DNA from: Marinomonas posidonica_A
GTDB lineage: Bacteria > Pseudomonadota > Gammaproteobacteria > Pseudomonadales > Marinomonadaceae
Length of the DNA: 64,000 bases
Reading direction: 5' to 3'
Assembly (NCBI RefSeq): GCF_043643765.1
Contig: NZ_JBHZSP010000011.1
Location: 62,001 to 126,000 of the forward strand
A program made the position numbers and the translations under genes. This document shows positions 17,884-26,040 of this stretch, one piece after another. Position 1 is the stretch's first letter. Every line of letters begins with the position of its first letter. The notes under the pieces were generated by a model that was not told the DNA's origin, made no database searches, and worked only from the letters and a program-made list of their open reading frames with translations.

Positions 17884-19320
17884 ATGCTTACAGGATTCAA
17901 ATCTCTGGTACGTAAAGCCTCTTCTGTGTTCACTCCTAATAAAACACAGACTTACCCCATTATCATACCTCGTAAACAACACAGTCTTTCAAGACAGGAC
18001 ATGAGTCCAAATGCTGTTAAGGTTTTATATCGTCTTAATAAAGCAGGTTACGATGCTTATTTGGTGGGCGGCTGCATACGAGATCACTTGATAAACATAG
18101 AACCCAAAGACTTTGACGTCGTCACCAATGCCACACCCGAAGAAGTTCATGCCATCTTTTCTAACTCTCGATTGATCGGTCGACGCTTTCGCTTAGTACA
18201 CGTCACTTTTGGTCGAGAAATTATTGAAGTCTCTACCTTTCGAGCTAATACAGCACAAGAAGAGACACCAACCCCCAGTGCTACACAAACATCACTGAAA
18301 AACAAAGATTCAGCACGCTCTACTCATGGCATCATTCTGCGCGACAACGTTTATGGCAGCATAGAAGAAGACGCAGAGCGCCGTGACTTCACCTTCAACG
18401 CTCTTTATTACAATGTTCAAGACTTTAGCATTCACGATTATTGCGGTGGTCTTGCTGACATTAAAAACAAACAAATTCGCATCATCGGGGATCCTAGGCA
18501 ACGCTATCAAGAAGACCCTGTGCGTATGCTTCGAGCGATTCGCTTTGCTGGTAAGCTTGGTTTCAACATTGAAGCCAGCACAGCAGCGCCTATTAAAGAG
18601 ATGGCGCATTTACTGGATCACATCCCACCCGCACGCCTATTTGAAGAGGTACTGAAATTACTGGGCAGCGGCAACGGCATTAAAACCTTTGCGCTACTGC
18701 GAGAATTTGGCCTGTTTCGTTACTTATTTCCAGACACAGATGCATTACTACAAAGTGGCTGGAAACGGGATGACATTGACCCTGAAGCTTTCATTCTACG
18801 CGGCTTAAAAAATACTGACGACCGCATTCAAAGCGGTAAAAGTACCGCACCTTATTTTTTATACGCCATTTTACTGTGGCCAAGTGTTGTCTTAAGACAC
18901 GAAGAATTTCAGGCGCAAGGCATGCCCGTTACACCTGCACTGCATCAAGCCGCCAACATGGTGCTTGATAATCAAGTCGCGTCAACGGCAATTCCACGTC
19001 GATTCTCAACGCCAATGCGTGAAATTTGGGACATGCAACTTAGACTACCGAAGCGTTATGGCAAACGCGCCTTCCAACAATTAGAGCACCCAAGATTTCG
19101 TGCTGGCTTTGATTTCTTACTCATTCGCGAACAAAGCGGCACTGAGCTGAACGACCTTGGCGCTTGGTGGGAAGCATTCCAGCATAGCAACGAGAATCAG
19201 CAACGAGAACTTATCAAACAAATTGACAGTCGCTCGAATAATGAAGGGCCAAAAAAACGTCGTCCTCGTCGACGCCGTAAAAGCAACGCCCCACAAAGAG
19301 ACAGTTCAACCGATTCATAA
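17884..19320 (+). CDS. pcnB: Poly(A) polymerase I
   Basis: PcnB adds 3' poly(A) tails to RNAs and so promotes their decay. It belongs to the class II nucleotidyltransferases. The N-terminal catalytic part reads YLVGGCIRD then PKDFDVVTNATPEE, giving the GG...RD and DxD metal-binding motifs. An Arg-rich C-terminus (RRPRRRRK) is typical of the poly(A) polymerases and not of CCA-adding enzymes. The length of 478 aa is normal. No clear Shine-Dalgarno precedes the ATG at 17884, but the N-terminus aligns with E. coli PcnB in spacing, including the IPRKQHSLSRQD segment. It leads a pcnB–folK–panB–panC series. Confidence 0.95.
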   Translation: MLTGFKSLVRKASSVFTPNKTQTYPIIIPRKQHSLSRQDMSPNAVKVLYRLNKAGYDAYLVGGCIRDHLINIEPKDFDVVTNATPEEVHAIFSNSRLIGRRFRLVHVTFGREIIEVSTFRANTAQEETPTPSATQTSLKNKDSARSTHGIILRDNVYGSIEEDAERRDFTFNALYYNVQDFSIHDYCGGLADIKNKQIRIIGDPRQRYQEDPVRMLRAIRFAGKLGFNIEASTAAPIKEMAHLLDHIPPARLFEEVLKLLGSGNGIKTFALLREFGLFRYLFPDTDALLQSGWKRDDIDPEAFILRGLKNTDDRIQSGKSTAPYFLYAILLWPSVVLRHEEFQAQGMPVTPALHQAANMVLDNQVASTAIPRRFSTPMREIWDMQLRLPKRYGKRAFQQLEHPRFRAGFDFLLIREQSGTELNDLGAWWEAFQHSNENQQRELIKQIDSRSNNEGPKKRRPRRRRKSNAPQRDSSTDS

Positions 19321-19331
19321 GAGACAGGCCG

Positions 19332-19817
19332 ATGATGACAGCTTACATTGGTCTTGGCAGTAATCTTGATCAGCCTCTTGAGCAGATTCGCCAAGCCATT
19401 CAAACTCTTGCCACAGAGCCGAGTTTGATTCATTTTAGAATCTCTAAACTCTACGCTAGCAAACCGGTTGGCCCACAAGATCAGCCAGATTATGTGAATG
19501 CGGTTGCGTCATTCGAAACCTCATTATCTGGCATCGAATTATTAGATTTACTGCAAGCCATCGAACAAGATCATCATCGGCGTCGCGAACGTCACTGGGG
19601 ACCGCGCACCTTAGATTTAGATCTGTTATTGTATGGCCAAGAGCAGATTGATTTACCAAGATTGACCGTGCCACACCCTTTTATGCTTGAGCGAGGTTTT
19701 GTCATCCAACCTCTTCATGATCTTGCTCCCGATATGCTCTTGGTAAATGGCAAAACCGTTACTGAGCAGTTACACCAACTTGATACCAGCGACTTGGTTA
19801 TTATCACAGAAGAATAA
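19332..19817 (+). CDS. folK: 2-amino-4-hydroxy-6-hydroxymethyldihydropteridine pyrophosphokinase
   Basis: FolK transfers pyrophosphate from ATP to 6-hydroxymethyl-dihydropterin in folate synthesis. The N-terminal AYIGLGSNLDQP, the RRRERHWGPRTLDLDLLLYG signature (RxxxRxGPRxxDxDxL) and PHPFMLERGFV are all present. At 161 aa it is full length. There are two adjacent ATG codons (19332, 19335). It lies 11 bp after pcnB and 3 bp before panB. Confidence 0.96.
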   Translation: MMTAYIGLGSNLDQPLEQIRQAIQTLATEPSLIHFRISKLYASKPVGPQDQPDYVNAVASFETSLSGIELLDLLQAIEQDHHRRRERHWGPRTLDLDLLLYGQEQIDLPRLTVPHPFMLERGFVIQPLHDLAPDMLLVNGKTVTEQLHQLDTSDLVIITEE

Positions 19818-19820
19818 GAT

Positions 19821-20645
19821 ATGTATTCAGACAACTCACAGAAAAAACTGACCAAACCCGTTACTTTGTCGACACTCAAAAAAATGAAAATCGACAAAGA
19901 AAAAATCACCTGCCTAACCTCATATGATGCCTCTTTCACGAACGTCATGAATGCGGCTGGCGTTGAAACCATCCTTGTGGGTGATTCACTTGGCATGGTC
20001 GTTCAAGGTAAAGACAGCACCTTACCCGTTACCATCGAAGAAATGTGCTATCACACTGCAGCAGTAAAACGAGGCAACACGAATGCCTTCATTATGTCAG
20101 ACATGTCTTTCATGAGTTACAGCAAGCCAGAACAGGCATTAGACAATGCCGCCAAGCTGATGCAGGCTGGGGCAAACATGGTTAAGCTAGAAGGTGGCAG
20201 CTGGCTGGCTGATACCATAAAACTGTTAAGCCAACGCGGCATTCCAGTTTGCGCTCATTTAGGTTTAACACCGCAATCTGTTCATAAGCTAGGTGGCTAT
20301 AAAGTACAGGGCAAAAGCCAAGACGCCGCTGAACTGTTACTCCAAGAGTCGTTGGATTTAGTGGAATCAGGCGCTGATATTTTATTGTATGAATGCATCC
20401 CCACTGAACTTGGCAAAAGCTTAACTGAAGCCGTTCCCGTTCCGACCATCGGCATTGGCGCTGGTCATCATACAGACGGTCAGGTGTTAGTCATGCATGA
20501 CATGCTGGGCATTAATCTTGGTCATGTGCCACGTTTTGTTAAAAACTTCTTAGTGGATGGTCGTAATGTAAGCCAGGCCTTTGAAGCCTATGTAGACGAA
20601 GTAAAAAGTGCCAGTTTCCCTGGTCCAGAACACGGATTCCAATAA
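19821..20645 (+). CDS. panB: 3-methyl-2-oxobutanoate hydroxymethyltransferase
   Basis: PanB makes ketopantoate from alpha-ketoisovalerate and methylene-tetrahydrofolate, the first committed step of pantothenate synthesis. The metal-binding VGDSLGMV segment and GIGAGHHTDGQVLV are intact. The 274 residues include a short N-terminal extension (about 12 residues) before the usual TLSTLKKMK start. Its TAA overlaps the ATG of panC (TAATG), so the two genes are translationally coupled. Confidence 0.97.
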   Translation: MYSDNSQKKLTKPVTLSTLKKMKIDKEKITCLTSYDASFTNVMNAAGVETILVGDSLGMVVQGKDSTLPVTIEEMCYHTAAVKRGNTNAFIMSDMSFMSYSKPEQALDNAAKLMQAGANMVKLEGGSWLADTIKLLSQRGIPVCAHLGLTPQSVHKLGGYKVQGKSQDAAELLLQESLDLVESGADILLYECIPTELGKSLTEAVPVPTIGIGAGHHTDGQVLVMHDMLGINLGHVPRFVKNFLVDGRNVSQAFEAYVDEVKSASFPGPEHGFQ

Positions 20646-21496
20646 TGCAGACGTTTCATACCATAGCTGAATTACGAGCAGCACTTAAAACCTTACGCCT
20701 TCAAGATAAAAGCATCGCTTTTGTTCCGACGATGGGCAATCTACACGATGGCCACATGTCATTAATTCGTCGCGCTTCACAAGAAGCAGACATTGTTGTG
20801 TCATCCATTTTCGTCAACCCAATGCAGTTTTCCGCCAACGAAGATTTAGAACGTTATCCGAAAACCTTAGAGGAAGACAAAAAGGTACTCAAAGCCAACG
20901 GTTGTGATTATGTTTTCGCTCCCGATGCCTTGGAAATGTACCCAGATGGCAAACGCAGTCAGACACAGATTGAAGTCGTTGGCCTATCTGACATACTTTG
21001 CGGCGCGTCTCGCCCTGGTCATTTTGTTGGCGTCGCCACCGTGGTCACGAAATTATTCAACATAGTGCAACCTGATTGCGCTATTTTTGGAAATAAAGAT
21101 TTCCAACAATTGAAAGTCATCGAAGACATGACACGAGATCTCAGCTCCAATGTCCGAATTATAGGGATAGACACCGCCCGAAATGAAGATGGTTTAGCAA
21201 TGAGTTCTCGCAACGGCTATTTAACAGAACAAGAACGAGACATTGCACCGACAATGTACAAAACATTGCTCTGGGCAAAAGAACAGCTCTTAGCAAACAG
21301 CGCGAGTCACGAGGACATCCGCGAACAAGCTCAACAGAAGCTTGAAGCGGCCGGTTTCCGTCGTGATTATTTTGAAATCCGCGCGCAAGATAATTTACAA
21401 ATGCCAACAGAGGAAGAGAAGTGCTTGGTCATATTGGCTGCAGCACATCTAGGGAGCGCACGTCTTATTGACAACCTGCGCGTCGACCTTGGGTAA
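20645..21496 (+). CDS. panC: Pantothenate synthetase (pantoate–beta-alanine ligase)
   Basis: PanC joins pantoate and beta-alanine with ATP. The FVPTMGNLHDGHMSLIR motif (HIGH-like HDGH) and the SSRNGYL region (KMSKS equivalent) are present. The length of 283 aa is normal. No panD (aspartate decarboxylase, the usual source of beta-alanine) is present in the window. It is noteworthy that the reductive uracil pathway encoded at 46-50 kb would also yield beta-alanine. Confidence 0.97.
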   Translation: MQTFHTIAELRAALKTLRLQDKSIAFVPTMGNLHDGHMSLIRRASQEADIVVSSIFVNPMQFSANEDLERYPKTLEEDKKVLKANGCDYVFAPDALEMYPDGKRSQTQIEVVGLSDILCGASRPGHFVGVATVVTKLFNIVQPDCAIFGNKDFQQLKVIEDMTRDLSSNVRIIGIDTARNEDGLAMSSRNGYLTEQERDIAPTMYKTLLWAKEQLLANSASHEDIREQAQQKLEAAGFRRDYFEIRAQDNLQMPTEEEKCLVILAAAHLGSARLIDNLRVDLG

Positions 21497-21556
21497 GTTG
21501 AGCCATTAAGCTCACCCCCATAACCTAATTCACTTTCAAACACGAGGGAGATTGTA

Positions 21557-23203
21557 ATGCGTTCACCCACTGAATTTTCTGCCTGGAAGAAACTCGCAGA
21601 ACATCAACAGGAAATAGCCTCTGTTGATATGACATCACTTTTCCAGACCGACCCTAAACGTGCTGACAAATATCAAGCACAAGCGGCTGGCTGGACCCTT
21701 GATTACGCCAAAAACCGTGCGAATGACACCACCCTGTCTTTATTGACTGAACTGGTCACTGAAGCCGGCATGAAAGACGCCATTGATGGCATGTTTAGCG
21801 GCGCTCACATTAACAATACGGAAGATCGCTCAGTACTGCATATCGCCTTGCGTGCCAGCCAAGCACAAGACAGTCTTATGGTCGATGGTGTCAACGTGCT
21901 TGCGGAAGTTCGTGCCACACTAAAGCAGATGGAACAATTTGTTGCGCAACTGCACAGTGGTGAGTGGCAAGGCTACACCGGAAAAACCATCACCGACGTT
22001 GTATCAATCGGCATTGGCGGCTCTTACCTTGGCCCTAAAGTCGTTGCTGAAGCGCTGACACCCTACAAAAAAGACGGCATTAAAGTTCACTTCGTTGCCA
22101 ACATTGATGGCTCTGACATCACAGGTAAACTGAAGCAACTGAATCCTGAAACCACAGTATTTGTGGTGTCATCAAAAACCTTCGGGACACTGGAAACCCT
22201 ATCGAATGCCAATGCGGCTCGCGACTGGTTCCTAAGCAATGGCGGTTCGCAAGACAACGTCAGCAAACACTTCGCTGCCGTTAGCTCAAACGTTAAGAAA
22301 GCCGTTGATTTTGGCATGGCTGAAGAAAACATTTTCCCAATGTGGGATTGGGTTGGCGGACGTTACTCTCTTTGGTCGGCGATTGGTTTACCGGTAGCCA
22401 TTGCGGTTGGCATGGATAACTTCTACGAATTGCTAGACGGCGCTCACCAAATGGATGAGCATTTCCGCACAGCACCGTTAGAAGAAAACCTGCCCGTTAT
22501 TATGGGTGCCTTAGGCGTGTGGTACATCAACTTCCACAATGCACAAACCCATGCCTTGATTCCTTACGATCATTACCTACGCGCCATGCCTGCTCACATT
22601 CAGCAGCTCGACATGGAAAGTAATGGTAAAGCGAATCTATTGAATGGTGACGGCGTAGAAACCGACACAGGACCAATCATTTGGGGGGGCGCTGGTACCA
22701 ACGGCCAACATGCTTACCACCAATTGTTGCACCAAGGTACTCGTCTTGTTCCTGTTGACTTCATCGCACCATTAACCAGCCACAATCCAATTGCTGAACA
22801 CCACACGCACTTGTTCGCGAACTGCCTAAGTCAGTCGCAAGCGCTAATGGTGGGCAAAACCCTTGAACAAGCTCAACAAGAGCTAAAAGAGGCCGGAGCA
22901 ACCGACGAACAAATCGCCAAGATTGCACCGCACAAGGTCATCAAGGGCAATCGTCCAAGCAACACCCTATTAACCGACAAGATGACACCAGCGACCGTTG
23001 GTGCGTTAATTGCTCTTTACGAGCACCGCACCTTTGTTCAAGGTACCATTTGGGGGATTAACTCATTCGATCAATGGGGTGTTGAACTGGGTAAAGTGTT
23101 GGGCACAGACATCTATAATCGCTTAGTCAGCGACAGCGACAACAGCGCACTGGATGCGTCTACCCAAGCACTGATCACAGCATTTAAGAAGGCTCAAGCT
23201 TAA
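21557..23203 (+). CDS. pgi: Glucose-6-phosphate isomerase
   Basis: Pgi interconverts glucose-6-phosphate and fructose-6-phosphate. The signatures DWVGGRYSLWSAIGLP and the C-terminal GxNSFDQWGVELGK region are intact, and the phosphate-binding SKTFGTLET is seen. The protein has the usual 548 residues. GAGG precedes the ATG by about 8 nt. It lies 60 bp downstream of panC, the same neighbour order as in Pseudomonas, and is followed by a strong terminator. Confidence 0.98.
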   Translation: MRSPTEFSAWKKLAEHQQEIASVDMTSLFQTDPKRADKYQAQAAGWTLDYAKNRANDTTLSLLTELVTEAGMKDAIDGMFSGAHINNTEDRSVLHIALRASQAQDSLMVDGVNVLAEVRATLKQMEQFVAQLHSGEWQGYTGKTITDVVSIGIGGSYLGPKVVAEALTPYKKDGIKVHFVANIDGSDITGKLKQLNPETTVFVVSSKTFGTLETLSNANAARDWFLSNGGSQDNVSKHFAAVSSNVKKAVDFGMAEENIFPMWDWVGGRYSLWSAIGLPVAIAVGMDNFYELLDGAHQMDEHFRTAPLEENLPVIMGALGVWYINFHNAQTHALIPYDHYLRAMPAHIQQLDMESNGKANLLNGDGVETDTGPIIWGGAGTNGQHAYHQLLHQGTRLVPVDFIAPLTSHNPIAEHHTHLFANCLSQSQALMVGKTLEQAQQELKEAGATDEQIAKIAPHKVIKGNRPSNTLLTDKMTPATVGALIALYEHRTFVQGTIWGINSFDQWGVELGKVLGTDIYNRLVSDSDNSALDASTQALITAFKKAQA

Positions 23204-23229
23204 TAGAAAGTGGACAGCTAATGCGATTT

Positions 23230-23257
23230 AAAAACACCAGCCTCGGCTGGTGTTTTT
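23230..23257 (+). terminator. Rho-independent terminator after pgi
   Basis: AACACCAGCC / GGCTGGTGTT with a very short TC loop is followed by a T-run and preceded by an A-run, so it may also act on the opposite strand. Confidence 0.92.
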
Positions 23258-23264
23258 GTTTAAT

Positions 23265-23290
23265 CCCTCCCCTTCTCTTCAAGGGGAGGG
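23265..23290. repeat. Inverted repeat CCCTCCCCTT/AAGGGGAGGG
   Basis: A perfect 10-bp inverted repeat with a 6-nt loop lies just after the pgi terminator. It is followed by a second small palindrome (GAAAGC/GCTTTC, about 23297-23312). This could be a dispersed REP-like element marking the left edge of the accessory segment. Only one copy is seen here. From 23313 to 23542 I see nothing further apart from ACATGACATCA present twice. Confidence 0.5.
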
Positions 23291-23542
23291 ATTATTGAAA
23301 GCGAAGCTTTCATGTAAGTCGTGCCTTCAGGCCAACAACCTCTCCACATGACATCATCAGCCCGATACAGACTTTTGTACATGACATCAAGCCAAGCGGC
23401 GTCTCTCTTCGCTTTTCAATTCTAGTTAAAACCACCCAACTCATCGAAACGCCACTCGGTTTTTGAATGACGCAAAGTTAAAATGCCTTTCCGTAGACCC
23501 CTTATTTAGCATAAATTTATCCACGCCTTGCTAGGACAGTAT

Positions 23543-24274
23543 ATGCGTAATCAGATAATTAGCAGTCTGTATAAAGAATTTCTAGAAGGCTTAGCTGACC
23601 TTAATCAGATACAACAAATAGTGAATCGTGCCTTTGAAAGAGAATTTACAACTCTTGAAAATTATAATGATTCAACAAAAACAATCGATATCGTTACCCA
23701 AGAAGCTTATGCTTTTGATAACCCCTTTACTGGAAAGCTTGAAAAATATGCATTTCGCGACACCACAATAGAAAACTTAAAGCAGCTGACTTTTTGGCAC
23801 AAAAACAGTCAATACTGTTGGTTACTTATGAGCGCTTATGAAAAATTCGAGAGTTTTATTAAATCAGCATACAAAGAATTAACAGGAGAAGATCCTAGTG
23901 ATTTAAAAAAATGCTAGCTCGACTTTCAGATACCTTTCCTAATATTAAGGATGCCGAAAGTAAAAATGCTTTTAACATCAACTTACGTATCGCTGTTCTC
24001 TTGGTTGAGAAATGCGTCACGCAATTACTCACAATCAGGGTATTATTCTCGACCTTCCACAATTCATAAAAAAGTGATCAATGCCTCAGGGATAGGTAAC
24101 AATAAAGAGGAGCACGAAGAATTTATATCTCAATTCATTTTTAAAAATAAAGTTTGCATATTAGAGCTCCCTGCAACTGGCACCTCAAGACTTAGCAGAA
24201 CTCACTATATATATAGAATTTTAGTTGGCTATCTCATTTCATATACGTACCTAGTAAAAAACGGAACAAACTAA
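23543..24274 (+). pseudogene. Broken HEPN/Apea-like gene (two frameshifts)
   Basis: Three reading-frame segments join into one protein. The first runs from ATG 23543 to about 23905 (to GEDPSDLKK). The second begins at the A-run near 23907 and reads MLARLSDTFPNIKDAES to about 24010. The third reads MRHAITHNQGYYSRPSTI to the stop at 24274. The joint at GAGAAATGCGTCAC restores an RHAITHN motif, the R-x4-6-H active site typical of HEPN-type RNases. Both shifts fall at runs of A, so real decay and assembly error are both possible. Low GC compared with neighbours suggests an acquired gene. The intact form would be about 240 aa. Confidence 0.6.
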
Positions 24275-24316
24275 TCTACCTGAATCAAAGCGTAAAAATT
24301 GGAGGAGCAGACTCCT

Positions 24317-25456
24317 TCACCCCAACTCCACCCCATACCTTGCATTCCTGCCACCGCCCTCTAGACGGTACAAGCAGCCTTTTTCAACCAAATCAGCGAG
24401 GTCTCGGGTGGCGGTGGCTTTGGAGCTTCTGGTAATGCTGATGTATTTTTTGGCGCTGAGTCCGCCTTCAAAGCCATCCGACCCTGCGTTAAAGAGTTTA
24501 CTAAGCACTTTCTTTTGACGTTCATTCAGTTCGGTGTGTCGATGTTTTTCCCAGAATTTCGCTTTTTTCAATACAAAGTCGACTTTCTGAGCGGCTTCTT
24601 TTTGTGCCAACAGAACCGAGTCGACAAACCATTTTACCCAGTCGGTAATATCTAAATTAAATTGGCTGGCTTTGTTTAGTCCATCGTAATAGGCGTTTTT
24701 ATCTTTCTCGATTATTGTCGACAAGCTTAACAATGGAGGCCGGTTAAGGTCTTGCGCCAAGGCCATTTCGGCAATTGCTCGCCCGACTCGGCCGTTGCCA
24801 TCGTCAAATGGATGGATGGTTTCAAACCACAAATGCGCGATAGCCGAGCGAACAGGCCCAGCAAGAAGGATATCTCGCTCTGCTTTTAATGGGTTAGAAC
24901 GATTAAACCAATCTAGAAATCGGTTTATTTCTGTATCGACTTGATGAGCTGGCGGCGCTTCATAATGGACTTTTTCATAGCCAATGGGGCCTGAAACAAT
25001 TTGCATAAGTTCTTCAGAATCTCGCCATTGGCCAACCTTTAGGTTGCGAGGCAGCAGACTGTTCTCTGGTTGTGGAAGAACTCGTTGATGCCAATGAAAC
25101 AAAGTCGCTTTTGTGAGTTCATCAGCAAAGCTATTACGCACGTCGACCATCAAGGCAGCCATGCCTTCTGCTCGTGGATCGGCGACTCGCGTTGGTGGAT
25201 TACTCAAGCCTAAGAAGTTTTTGATAGAAGAGCGTACGTCTTCTCGATCCAAACGCTCGCCTTCTATCTGGCTTGTGTTTATGGCTTCGCTCACCATGAG
25301 GTCGATATATGCATCGTACTGCAACGTATTTTCAAGCTGACTCATACCTCCAGACAAACGACCAGCCTCTAACGCATACCAATACAAAGCGTCTCGGCAT
25401 TGAGTTTCGTCAAAGGTAAAGTTTGGCCAATCAGGGTGTTGCCAACTGTATTTCAT
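24317..25456 (-). CDS. Fic-domain protein (AMP-transferase type) with C-terminal winged helix
   Basis: The order is an N-terminal domain of the DUF4172 kind (starting WQHPDWPNFTF), a Fic core and a C-terminal winged-helix domain (about 310-375). The Fic catalytic motif HPFDDGNGRVGR is intact at residues 215-226. An inhibitory TSQIEG motif ([S/T]xxxE[G/N]) lies at 61-66, N-terminal to the core, so this is a self-inhibited class II Fic. Such proteins usually transfer AMP to a target hydroxyl group; the target is unknown. Tandem inverted repeats lie directly upstream of its start, and the wHTH could bind them to control its own expression. Confidence 0.9.
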   Translation of the reverse strand: MKYSWQHPDWPNFTFDETQCRDALYWYALEAGRLSGGMSQLENTLQYDAYIDLMVSEAINTSQIEGERLDREDVRSSIKNFLGLSNPPTRVADPRAEGMAALMVDVRNSFADELTKATLFHWHQRVLPQPENSLLPRNLKVGQWRDSEELMQIVSGPIGYEKVHYEAPPAHQVDTEINRFLDWFNRSNPLKAERDILLAGPVRSAIAHLWFETIHPFDDGNGRVGRAIAEMALAQDLNRPPLLSLSTIIEKDKNAYYDGLNKASQFNLDITDWVKWFVDSVLLAQKEAAQKVDFVLKKAKFWEKHRHTELNERQKKVLSKLFNAGSDGFEGGLSAKKYISITRSSKATATRDLADLVEKGCLYRLEGGGRNARYGVELG

Positions 25457-25459
25457 AGC

Positions 25460-25535
25460 ATGAACCGATTAAGTAAATTATTCGGCTCATAATATCATTA
25501 TTTTATGAGCCGAATTAACTTATTATTCGGCTCAT
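25460..25535. promoter_or_regulatory. Tandem operator upstream of the Fic gene
   Basis: Four 11-bp half-sites alternate in orientation: ATGAACCGATT (25460), ATTCGGCTCAT (25480), ATGAGCCGAAT (25505) and ATTCGGCTCAT (25525). Half-sites 2-4 are perfect and the first has two mismatches. They form two identical units (inverted pair, 9-bp spacer) exactly 45 bp apart, ending 4 bp before the Fic start codon. Confidence 0.7.
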
Positions 25536-25625
25536 GCCTTTTTATTTAATCGCCAGCGGAAATCATCAAGATACAACGCCTGACTTTTCAGTACGACTCT
25601 TTCACTTAATCGAGGAGAACATAAA

Positions 25626-25776
25626 ATGACTCAAGCAAACAGAAACATCGTTGACGATTCGTTATCACTCTCAATGAACGAACATAGAGCTTGTCGAAAA
25701 GCTACTTGAAAACTTAAATACACCGAATGCTGAGCTAAACGCGATTTGGACGCACTTACCAAAGGTAACTATTTAA
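25626..25776 (+). pseudogene. Remnant of an addiction-module antitoxin gene
   Basis: ATG 25626 opens a frame reading MTQANRNIVDDSLSLSMNEHR. A +1 shift near 25687 leads to ELVEKLLENLNTPNAELNAIW, then a stop at 25774. Joined, the LS...R..LVEKLLE.L pattern fits the small unstable antitoxins paired with ParE-like toxins. No toxin ORF follows. From 25777 to 26040 I find no gene I can support. Confidence 0.45.
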
Positions 25777-26040
25777 CGACACAAAAAACACAACAAGCAA
25801 CCAAATAAAGTGGCCGTTTCAAGTCCAAGCTTCTATATTTTTCGTATCCAAGAATATCGTTATTTTTAGAAGTGACAGTGAGATCAACAGCGCCATTTGT
25901 TTTGTGACTTTGTTGATTTCGTGAAATACCAGTAAGGAGGCTAAAGCACTCGATGATGCTGCCAGCTACTCCAGCATCAAATTTCCATTCAGTCACTTGT
26001 ATCATGTATTCGTCGATTGATCATTCTGAGTGAGGCATGA

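Noticed and set aside
25769..26005. 78-codon ORF on the minus strand between the antitoxin remnant and the GGDEF–EAL gene
   Set aside because: No recognisable family, no convincing ribosome-binding site, and it lies in a region that already holds decayed genes. It could be a relic, but I cannot support it as a gene.
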